DNA from: GCA-2683825 sp965662355
GTDB taxonomy: Bacteria; Planctomycetota; UBA1135; GCA-002686595
DNA: 64,000 nucleotides
Reading direction: 5' to 3'
NCBI GenBank assembly: GCA_965662355.1
Contig: CBFIHP010000009.1
Coordinates: 163,017 to 227,016 of the forward strand
The notes under the pieces were generated by a model. It ran no database searches. It saw only the letters and a list, made by a program, of their open reading frames with translations, and was not told where the DNA came from. The translations under genes were made by a program, and so were the position numbers. Positions 49,769-56,971 of this stretch are shown piece by piece. Each line of letters begins with the position of its first letter. The stretch's first letter is position 1.

Positions 49769-50491
49769 CTACACCGCGAGCCCATACGTCTCGCGCAGGA
49801 TCGTCCGCAACTCCTCGAAGTTCTCCACCGTGTGATCCGGCGTGATCCCGGTTCCCTCCAGGCCCCTCTTCGCGGCCCGCTTCGACCACACTGCCACCAT
49901 GCCCAACGCCTGGGGGGGGGCGATGTCGTGGGTGGGGCTGTCGCCGACGTACATTACCTCTTCGGGGGCGAGGGCCAGGTCGGTCAGGGCCTGGGCGTAC
50001 AGCTTCGGGTTCGGCTTGGCGATCCCGATCTGGTCCGAGATGAAGACGGCCTTGGGGTGGACGAAGTCCAGCAGCCCGAGGCGGACGATCTTCTCGGCCT
50101 GCTTGGTCGTCCAGCCGTGGGTGAGGATGCCGACTCGAACACCCGCTCCCTCGAGGGCCTGGAAGAGCGTGTATACATCCGGAAAGGGCTCCAGCTGGCG
50201 AAACTTGGTGTCGTGGTAGGCCGCGACACCGGCGGCCACGATCAAGGCCGGGTTGCGATCCGACATGGAGGGCGGGCGCAGGCGGCGTAGGAGCTGGTCG
50301 AAATGGTGGTCGTAGTTCGAGGAGAACTCAGAGATCACCTCTTCGAGCTCGCGCAGGGCTTCGTCCTCCGGGACGTCGAGGCCGGCGCGGCACATGGCCC
50401 GGACCGCGTTGCGACGCGCGACCCGGGCGAATTGGGTCGTAGAGAAGAGTGTGTCGTCGATGTCGAACAGGACGGCACAAAGTCGGGTCAT
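49769..50491 (-). CDS. HAD superfamily (subfamily IA) hydrolase
   Basis: This 240-residue protein has HAD motif I DIDDTLFSTTQFA (nucleophile Asp, second Asp), motif II GILTHGWTTKQ (Thr), motif III Lys in GIAKPNPKLYAQ and motif IV VGDSPTHDIAPP. The DIDDTLF...FARVARRNAVRAMCRAGLD start is characteristic of a subgroup common in archaea and some bacteria. The phosphorylated substrate is unknown. A run of nine C (minus strand) encodes part of motif IV's APP at about 49912-49920. Confidence 0.93.
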   Translation of the reverse strand: MTRLCAVLFDIDDTLFSTTQFARVARRNAVRAMCRAGLDVPEDEALRELEEVISEFSSNYDHHFDQLLRRLRPPSMSDRNPALIVAAGVAAYHDTKFRQLEPFPDVYTLFQALEGAGVRVGILTHGWTTKQAEKIVRLGLLDFVHPKAVFISDQIGIAKPNPKLYAQALTDLALAPEEVMYVGDSPTHDIAPPQALGMVAVWSKRAAKRGLEGTGITPDHTVENFEELRTILRETYGLAV

Positions 50492-50535
50492 TGCATGACC
50501 CTAGCTTTCATACACTCTCTTACCCATGGGCGCTC

Positions 50536-53133
50536 TTACCTCTCGAGGCGGGCCAGCTCTTCCTTCACGTGGGTGATCCATGCCTTTAGCAGGATCATCA
50601 GACTCTCGCGCTCGTCGCTGTAGCCCTCTTCCTTGAAGAAGAAGCCGAGGAGCGGGATGTTGGCCAACCACGGGACTTCGGCGCGGCGTTCGATGTTGCG
50701 AATCCGCGAGAGGCCACCGAGGAGGATCGAGCCACCATCCGGAACGACGGCGGTGGTGAACACGCTTTGTACTTGGAGCTCCGGGAGCTGGAACGTGACC
50801 GCAGCCGTCTGACCGGCCAGCGTGGTGGAGAAGTCGGTGAGTGCCACGACCTGGGCGACCGTCGGTTGAATCTCGAGGGTCAGGTAGCGGCGGTTGTGTT
50901 GGATGGTGGGGCGAACGTCGAGGACGATGCCTTCGGTCAGTACGTTGACCACGGGGTCTGCGACCGCCTGGAACTGGGCTACCTCGACGTCGAAGTCCTG
51001 GATGTAGGCCCGCTGGTTGATGACCGTGACGTGGGCGCGCTGGGTGTTGTGCACCGACAGCATCTGGTCGTTGATCAGCTCGACGTTCTCGGACTTCTCG
51101 ACCAGGGTCAGGATCATCGAGGCCGCGATGTCGTCGATGAACTGCCACTGGGCCGTGAGGCCACCGATGGTGGAGAGCGAGGAACCGAGGGCACTGCCGA
51201 AGAAGTTCTCCGTACGCGCCTTCAGGTCGCCGTCGGCGCCTTCATCGAGGAAAGCACCGGAGGAGGGCGGGATCAGGGTCGCGCCGTCGCCGGAGTTGTC
51301 GAGGCCCCGGGTCGGGTCGAGGTCGAGGTTGACGTCGTCGAGATCCGAGAACGGCGATCCGGGGTTGTCGATACCGCGCCAGTCGACGCCGATCTCCTGC
51401 AGGAAGCCTTCGCGGATGGCGAGGAACTTCGATTCGATCGTCACCAGGGAAGAGCTGAAGCGGCGCAGTTCCTCGAGGAAGTGGCGCACCTTTTCCTGCA
51501 CTGCGGGGGTGTGGACCACGACCATGTTGCCGCCTTCGAGCGACAGGGAGATCGGGGCATCCCACGTGCCGGGCTCGACGTTTTGGGTGACGAGTTCCTG
51601 CAGGTTGTCGGGATCGTTGACCACGGTCCGCTCGGCCAGTGAGCCGAAGGGGCTGCCGCCGTCGTCGTCCTCGAGCTGGTCGATCAGGCGCAGGCGACCG
51701 ATCCGCGGGCCGATGAAGTTCGACAGCGGGAAGATCAGGTCCTGGACGTCGTGGTTGACGATGACAAGCTCGCCGCGGGCCTTCTCGACGGTGGTGATGA
51801 GGATGGCCTCGTAGCGGATGGTCCACGTGACTTCCTCGCCCGCCATCTCCGTGACGAGGTTGAGGCACTTCTCGACCGAGAGCGGGTTGGTCAGGTTGAC
51901 CTGGAAGATGACGCCGGCGTTGACCGCGGCTTCGTCAGCCAGGGGGTCGGTGACGATAGGCAGGCCGGTGATCGTCTGGATGGCCTCGATCACGGTCATG
52001 AGGCTTTCCTCGTCGTTGACCTGGAGGCCGGGGATCAGGGTGTCGGCGATCTGCGAACGAAGCTCGAGCTCGCCCGGTGAGACCGTGCGCCGAAGGCCAA
52101 AGCCCGGACGGTTTTCACGCAGCTTCGTGATGCGACGCCACTCGTCTTCGTCGGGCAGCGTGACGACACCCAGGTAGGGGATGCGCAGCTCCTCGAGCTC
52201 TTCGCGCCAGCGTGCGTATTGCTCGAGCTTGTTCTGTAGGTGGTTGTCGCTGACAAGCTGACGTTCCTTGCGGAAGGCCGTGTCGCGCAGGTCCAGGGCC
52301 TTCGAGTTGCGCGGGTCGAAACGCAGGACGCGATCCGAGAGCTTGATGGCCTCTTCGTAGTCCTGGGTCTTGAAGGACTGGATCGCCTTGTCGAGGAGTC
52401 CGGCGACGACGCTTTCGCGGCGCTCGTTATCGGCGCGCTCGCGATTCTGCAGGTCCTCGCGTGCTCGCTGTTCGAAGACCTCGGCTGCCATGCGCTCGGA
52501 GGCGTACTTCGTCGCCTTTACCTGCTCGAGCTTGGACTCGACACTCTGCTCGAGATCCCCCCAGTCACCCGAGTAGGGGTAGAGCCGGATCTGATCGAGG
52601 GCGAGGTTGAGTTCGACGATGGCCTCGTCGAATTCCTCGCGGCTGATCAGCAGATCGGCGCGCTTGATCTTCTCGCGTGCGTCGGCCTCGGCTTGCTCGC
52701 GCTTGAGCGTGTAGAGGTCTTCGAGCGATTGGATGACCGTCTGCGCCTCGCCGGACGGCGTGCCGAGGATCGAGCCGAGCTCAGCCGCGAGCTCTTTCGC
52801 GGGCAGGCTGTGGGGCGCGAGCTCGAGTGCTCGTGCGACCTCGACCTGCGCCTGCTCGAAGCGAAGCTCGTCCTTGAAGGTGCGCGCCTTATCAAGGTGC
52901 TGCTGAACGAGGAAGTTCCTCTTCTCCTCAGCGAGTGTGTACGCGCGCACTTCCTGATCCATTCGGTTGCCCTGGTCGTCCAGGGATCCGGCGGTGTCCT
53001 GGGAGCCACCGGAGTCGGTGGTAGCCGAGTCCGGAGTGGCCGATGAGCCGGGCTCATCGATCCTGTTCTTCTCCCAGGCGCATGCGGCGACAAACGACAG
53101 GCCGAGCGCGGTGGCGACGATCCTCTTGTTCAT
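50536..53133 (-). CDS. secretin-domain lipoprotein with TPR/coiled-coil N-terminus (secretin A)
   Basis: This 865-residue protein has a lipoprotein signal ending SFVAAC. TPR-like helices (KARTFKDELRFEQAQVEVAR, AIQSFKTQDYEEAIKLSDRV) and a coiled-coil stretch (about 200-260) come next. Then come an N-domain (LMTVIEAIQTITGLPIVTDP) and the secretin domain: YIQDFDVEVAQ, TAVVPDGGSILLGGLSRIRN and VPWLANIPLLGFFFKEE. The last is the GspD/PilQ-type signature. Secretins form outer-membrane ring channels for secretion or pili, yet no pilus or type II genes are near. ATG 53133 is chosen because it yields the lipobox. It is the last gene of the Exb-secretin cluster. Confidence 0.88.
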   Translation of the reverse strand: MNKRIVATALGLSFVAACAWEKNRIDEPGSSATPDSATTDSGGSQDTAGSLDDQGNRMDQEVRAYTLAEEKRNFLVQQHLDKARTFKDELRFEQAQVEVARALELAPHSLPAKELAAELGSILGTPSGEAQTVIQSLEDLYTLKREQAEADAREKIKRADLLISREEFDEAIVELNLALDQIRLYPYSGDWGDLEQSVESKLEQVKATKYASERMAAEVFEQRAREDLQNRERADNERRESVVAGLLDKAIQSFKTQDYEEAIKLSDRVLRFDPRNSKALDLRDTAFRKERQLVSDNHLQNKLEQYARWREELEELRIPYLGVVTLPDEDEWRRITKLRENRPGFGLRRTVSPGELELRSQIADTLIPGLQVNDEESLMTVIEAIQTITGLPIVTDPLADEAAVNAGVIFQVNLTNPLSVEKCLNLVTEMAGEEVTWTIRYEAILITTVEKARGELVIVNHDVQDLIFPLSNFIGPRIGRLRLIDQLEDDDGGSPFGSLAERTVVNDPDNLQELVTQNVEPGTWDAPISLSLEGGNMVVVHTPAVQEKVRHFLEELRRFSSSLVTIESKFLAIREGFLQEIGVDWRGIDNPGSPFSDLDDVNLDLDPTRGLDNSGDGATLIPPSSGAFLDEGADGDLKARTENFFGSALGSSLSTIGGLTAQWQFIDDIAASMILTLVEKSENVELINDQMLSVHNTQRAHVTVINQRAYIQDFDVEVAQFQAVADPVVNVLTEGIVLDVRPTIQHNRRYLTLEIQPTVAQVVALTDFSTTLAGQTAAVTFQLPELQVQSVFTTAVVPDGGSILLGGLSRIRNIERRAEVPWLANIPLLGFFFKEEGYSDERESLMILLKAWITHVKEELARLER
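50918..51010 (-). other. secretin A core segment shared with the HEAT-repeat protein
   Basis: 31 residues beginning AYIQDFDVEVAQ and ending LTEGIVLD. 25 of 31 residues are identical to the HEAT-protein segment at 16640-16732, and the nucleotides match closely as well. Confidence 0.75.
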
Positions 53134-53644
53134 TTCTTTTGGTTCACAGTAGGTGGCATCCCCCCAGCTCAAAAAGTGGCTCGCGAGAGCTTTTTCGAAC
53201 GTTGTGGCTTCCGAGACGTGGGTGGTTGCCGTGCAGGGAGCTTCAGGCGGTCTGTTTGGGGCATCCAAACCGTCCCCCGAAGCGGCGGCAAGATATCAGT
53301 TTTTCGGGTCTCGGGCAATCTACGGAGGGGAATCTGGCGGCGCTTTGGGTCAACGATGAAGGCCTTCGTTTGGTAGCGAGAGGCCCGGCTGGGAGAGGGT
53401 TCGGGCAGACGTCGCGCGGAAACGCACCTGCGCCTCTACGACACCGTCCGGAAGCGTTCGAAGACGCGCGATTCGGGAGTACGCAAGGGAGGGTCGCTGG
53501 GGAACGAAGACGGGCTGCGCCGGTCGAAACGACCGGTGCAGCCCGCTTGGTCTCACCGCTGGACTCAAATCCTGGAGAGCTCTTCGAGGTCCGCGCGAAG
53601 TCTACACCGACCTCGAATACCCGAAGATTCTCTCCCGGTTACTA
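53134..53644. other. 511-bp intergenic region between exbD and secretin A, with one strong hairpin
   Basis: No convincing gene is seen on either strand. It should hold the promoter of secretin A and the end of the exbD transcript. The only clear structure is the hairpin listed separately. The sequence next to secretin A is relatively AT-rich (AAAAAGTGG, CTTTTTCGAACG), consistent with a promoter, but no hexamer pair was convincing. Confidence 0.4.
53511..53545. terminator. 16-bp hairpin downstream of exbD (possible terminator)
   Basis: CGGGCTGCGCCGGTCG (53511-53526) and CGACCGGTGCAGCCCG (53530-53545) pair along all 16 positions, with one G-T pair, around an AAA loop. It lies about 100 bp after the exbD stop on the minus strand and is followed there by TCTTCGTTCC, only moderately T-rich. 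It could end the ExbB-ExbD transcript or stabilise its 3' end. Confidence 0.5.
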
Positions 53645-54175
53645 CTACTTCTTCTTCTTCGCGGCCTGTTTGTACTCGCCGATGAAGGTGATGTCCGTGA
53701 AGCCAGCCTCCACCGCGGCGTCCAGAACCGGGACCATGTCGCCATACACGGTTCCGGGACGGCAATCGATGGTCGAGGGGCGCTCGGGGTCCTTCCGAAA
53801 GAAGTCCTCGAGCCACTTGCCGATGTCGCTGATTTTTTCGGTCTTGCGCGGGCCGATGCTATAGCTCAGCTGGCGCCCGACGAACTCGAAGCGTCGGCCT
53901 TCCGAGCCATCGTAGAGCTGGCCCTTTTCCGTTCCCGAGGCGAAGACGCGCTGGCCTTCTTTCTTGATCTTGATCGTGATCTCGATTTTTTCCTTGGGCT
54001 CGGCTTCCGATTGGTTCACGCCCACGTCCTTGGGGAGGTAGGCGGAGAGCTTGCCCTCGAGGACTTTGAACTTGATCGTGCAGAGAAAGAAGATCAGGAG
54101 CAGGAAGGTGACGTCGATCATCGGCGTCATCTCCATCTTGAACTCTTCCTCCGCGATATCTCTGAGTGTCGACAA
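53645..54175 (-). CDS. exbD: ExbD/TolR-like protein 1
   Basis: This 176-residue protein has one N-terminal helix: FKMEMTPMIDVTFLLLIFFL, with the ExbD/TolR aspartate (MIDV) that carries protons. The periplasmic part is longer than in E. coli ExbD (KIEITIKIKKEGQRVFASGT, PSTIDCRPGTVYGDMVPVLD, AVEAGFTDITFIGEYK). It starts at a TTG at 54175, 6 nt after a perfect AAGGAG at 54182-54187. It is 10 bp after the second exbD gene. The tail ends in KKKK. Confidence 0.93.
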   Translation of the reverse strand: MSTLRDIAEEEFKMEMTPMIDVTFLLLIFFLCTIKFKVLEGKLSAYLPKDVGVNQSEAEPKEKIEITIKIKKEGQRVFASGTEKGQLYDGSEGRRFEFVGRQLSYSIGPRKTEKISDIGKWLEDFFRKDPERPSTIDCRPGTVYGDMVPVLDAAVEAGFTDITFIGEYKQAAKKKK

Positions 54176-54181
54176 TGGATG

Positions 54182-54187
54182 CTCCTT
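54182..54187 (-). promoter_or_regulatory. Shine-Dalgarno that decides a TTG start for exbD 1
   Basis: AAGGAG on the minus strand overlaps the stop codon of exbD 2 and is 6 nt from TTG 54175. No ATG or GTG lies nearer than Met residues inside the conserved domain, so TTG is the likely start. Confidence 0.75.
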
Positions 54188-54677
54188 ATTTCTTCTTGTC
54201 TTCCTCGACCTGGGCAGCGCCGAGCTCGAGCTTCCAGATGCGGATGCCTTCCTTGCCACAGATTTCCATCACCCGCTGGATGTACTTGAACTCCGTGCCG
54301 CGGTCGGCGCGAATCATCAGCGGGTTGTCAGGCAAACCGTCCTCGACAGCGCCGCCCGCGATCATGCGGTTGGCCTGGTCGGCGAGAAAGCGCTCGAGAC
54401 CGATCATGCTGTCTCCGTCCACCTCCGGATCGTAGAGCGAGTTGCGCTTGTGGATCATTTTTCCCGACTGGGGAATGTTGATGATCGGACGCACGATCTT
54501 GGGGTCGGGAACATCTTCCTGAGCCGAGCGTGCCGCGGGCATCTTGAGCTCTTCCAGGTCCTGTTGGGTCAGGTCCGTGATGATCATGAAGAAGATGATC
54601 AGGAGAAACACGACGTCGATCATCGGCGTCATATTCATCTCCATCTCGGTCTTCGCATCGTGTTTGTTCATGTTCAT
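54186..54677 (-). CDS. exbD: ExbD/TolR-like protein 2
   Basis: This 163-residue protein has one helix with MNMTPMIDVVFLLIIFFMII, including the proton-carrying Asp of ExbD/TolR, and a periplasmic domain ending FKYIQRVMEICGKEGIRIWK. It differs markedly from ExbD 1, so the pair may form a mixed assembly on the ExbB ring. It follows exbB by 115 bp and is followed by exbD 1 after 10 bp. Confidence 0.95.
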   Translation of the reverse strand: MNMNKHDAKTEMEMNMTPMIDVVFLLIIFFMIITDLTQQDLEELKMPAARSAQEDVPDPKIVRPIINIPQSGKMIHKRNSLYDPEVDGDSMIGLERFLADQANRMIAGGAVEDGLPDNPLMIRADRGTEFKYIQRVMEICGKEGIRIWKLELGAAQVEEDKKK

Positions 54678-54792
54678 GGTGAACGTTCCCTTTGCTGTTG
54701 GGGCTATCCGGCCGCGGGCACTGGGTGACGAAAATTGTCGCCACCGGGTCCTGGGACCCCTGGGAAGAGGCCCGGGCCGGGGGTAGGGCCGA

Positions 54793-55551
54793 CTATCCCT
54801 CCGGGCGGAAGCGCTCGAACATGTCTTCGACGATGGCGCCCACCTCGATGACGGAACGGATCAGGTTGTTCCGCAGGTAGGCGAAGGACCCGGTCACCGG
54901 AATGGCGACAACGAGACCGAACAGTGTCGTTAGAAGGGCCTGGGAGATACCGTCGGCCAGCTCGGCCGGGTTGGCGTTGCCCCCCGTCGAGGCGATCTTG
55001 TTGAACGCCAGAACCATGCCGGACACCGTTCCGAGCAGGCCCATCATGGGCGCCACGTTGGCGATCAGGGAGAGCCAGCCGACCTTCTGGTGCAGCTTGA
55101 TGGACTCCTCGTCACCCATCTCCTCGATCGATTTTTCGATCACTTCGAATGGGTGGCCGATCTTCGCGATTCCAGCCCCGCAGATGCGGGTCAGGAAGGT
55201 GGGCTCGTTCTCGCAGAGCTCCATGGCTTCCTGGTACTGGCCTTCGTCGAAGAGGGCCTGGATCTCGTCGATGAGCTCGGGCGGAGCCAGCTTGTCGCGC
55301 TTCAGCGAGACGAAGTTCTCGATCATGACCGCAAGAGCGACGACCGAGAGCAGGATGATCGCCCATCCAAAAGGACCGGACTGACGGATCAGCATTCCAA
55401 CGGTGAGGTCGTCGTCCGACGGGGCGGCGGCGGCTGCCTCTTCTTGCATGCCGAAGCCCGGGAGGGCAAAGACGAACATGCAGACCAAGGCGAGGGGAAA
55501 GGCGGTCTTCGCAAAAGCGATCACCCGGGAACGGATCGATTGTGAATCCAT
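54793..55551 (-). CDS. exbB: MotA/TolQ/ExbB proton channel protein
   Basis: This 252-residue protein has a possible signal peptide plus three channel helices: FGWAIILLSVVALAVMIENF, LSLIANVAPMMGLLGTVSGM and ALLTTLFGLVVAIPVTGSFA. The MMGLLGTVxGM and LxTTxFGLVVAIP motifs are diagnostic. ExbB pentamers with ExbD use the proton gradient to do work in the envelope. The preceding hydrophobic stretch (ALVCMFVFALPGFGM) followed by acidic linker EEAAAAAPSDDD is seen in ExbB proteins with an N-terminal extension. ATG 55551 has GGAG 11 nt upstream. Confidence 0.95.
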   Translation of the reverse strand: MDSQSIRSRVIAFAKTAFPLALVCMFVFALPGFGMQEEAAAAAPSDDDLTVGMLIRQSGPFGWAIILLSVVALAVMIENFVSLKRDKLAPPELIDEIQALFDEGQYQEAMELCENEPTFLTRICGAGIAKIGHPFEVIEKSIEEMGDEESIKLHQKVGWLSLIANVAPMMGLLGTVSGMVLAFNKIASTGGNANPAELADGISQALLTTLFGLVVAIPVTGSFAYLRNNLIRSVIEVGAIVEDMFERFRPEG

Positions 55552-55649
55552 TCTGGGACAGTCTCCTTCAGGTGGCTGAATCCGGGGGAACATCGCTCGC
55601 CCACGTAGGGCCTCGAGCGTTCCCGCAGAGTGGGCAGGGGATTTGGCGG

Positions 55650-56849
55650 TCAGAGGGTTTGGAGGAGCTCCTGGGCCCGCAACACCGACGGCGTGTCACC
55701 GTAGTTGTCGCGCACCGTCTCGAGCGAACGCTTGGCCGAGGCGTTTGCGTTCTTGTCCGAGAGCTTCAAGGAACACTGGGCCAAACCTACAAGAGCACGG
55801 GCCACGCGGTCGCGGTCCGTGTGATCGATAGCGGAAACCTGGGCGAACTGGACTTGAGCTTCGCGCAACTTCCCTTCGGCGAGCAGCGTTTCCGCGAGGC
55901 CCAGGCGGGCACCGTGGCGTAGCGGCGCATTGCCGTTGGCACCGCTGAGGTGCCCCGTGAAGAAGGTTTTCGCCTGGGAGACGCTGCCCTTGGCGAGCAG
56001 GCAGAAGCCGTCGCCCAGGCGCGCCTGGTTTTGCAAGAGGACGAACTGGCGCCGATCCGGCGAGCGTTCGTCGAGGTCGGCGAGCCCGGCCGTCACGGCC
56101 CGCTCCAGGCCAAGGTAGATCTCGCGTGCCTTGTCCGCGTCATCGGATGCGATGTACGCCTCGGCCGCGCCGATGCCCGCCTTGAAGCACGTCTTCAAGG
56201 GGTAACCCTCGGTGCTCGCCGTTGCCTCGCCGTAGAGATCGTCGTAGGTCTTGGCAGCGGCAGCGGCCTGTCCGGAGAGGCGCTGGGCCCGGCCGAGGAG
56301 CAGGCGTGCGTCGGGGAGCTCGCGGTTGTCGCCATAGTCAGCGATGAACGTTTCGACCTCCGCCTTGGCGAGGGCGAAGGCCGCCGGATCCAGTGCGCCA
56401 TGTAGCAGGTAGGCCTTGGCACCGGAAAGCCGTGCACGTGCTTTCACGAAGTCGCGCGCACTGGCATCGCCGGCCGCGATTTGGAACGCCTTGGCCGCGT
56501 TTTCGTACTGGCGACGGTCGAAGTACGCGTTGCCCTCGGTGAAGGCCGGCGGCACGTTGCCGAAGACGATGCGCTGTACTCTTGCGACGTCGATCGACTT
56601 CTTGCTGAGGCCGATATCGATCACCACCCTCCTCAGGCTGTTCTCGATGATCTCACCCGTATCCGTCGTGGTGCGTCCGCGCGGGTTGCTCCAGTGGACC
56701 TGGTCGGGGCGCGCAGCCTGGGACGTTGCCGCAGCCAGCGTGGGGGCCAGGGCCGCCAGCACGGCTACGGCCCCCGGTGCCAAGAGCGAACGCCAGGCTC
56801 GAGAAACGGTGGTGCGTCGAGGGGTGGTGAGCATGGAAGGGGCGACCAT
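55650..56849 (-). CDS. exported TPR-like repeat protein (399 residues)
   Basis: A hydrophobic N-terminal stretch (LLAPGAVAVLAALAPTLAAA) suggests export. The opening VHWSNPRGRTTTDTGEI, then ENSLRRVVIDIG, looks like a small beta-strand module. Helical repeats follow: TEGNAYFDRRQYENAAKAFQ, LLLGRAQRLSGQAAAAAKTY, GLAETLLAEGKLREAQVQFA. No catalytic motif is seen. ATG 56849 is used; ATG 56834 is equally plausible. It lies 98 bp upstream of exbB on the same strand and 122 bp after the next TPR protein gene, so it is probably part of the Exb-secretin system. Confidence 0.8.
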   Translation of the reverse strand: MVAPSMLTTPRRTTVSRAWRSLLAPGAVAVLAALAPTLAAATSQAARPDQVHWSNPRGRTTTDTGEIIENSLRRVVIDIGLSKKSIDVARVQRIVFGNVPPAFTEGNAYFDRRQYENAAKAFQIAAGDASARDFVKARARLSGAKAYLLHGALDPAAFALAKAEVETFIADYGDNRELPDARLLLGRAQRLSGQAAAAAKTYDDLYGEATASTEGYPLKTCFKAGIGAAEAYIASDDADKAREIYLGLERAVTAGLADLDERSPDRRQFVLLQNQARLGDGFCLLAKGSVSQAKTFFTGHLSGANGNAPLRHGARLGLAETLLAEGKLREAQVQFAQVSAIDHTDRDRVARALVGLAQCSLKLSDKNANASAKRSLETVRDNYGDTPSVLRAQELLQTL

Positions 56850-56971
56850 TCTAGTGTCGCGAGCCAAACCGACAACCTTCGATTCGAAGGCGTGTTGCGG
56901 GGCCCGATTCGGCGTCGTTGCGGGGGTGCCTGTCTGGGGGCCCTCAGGGTGGAGCGGGCTCGTTCGGGAGC

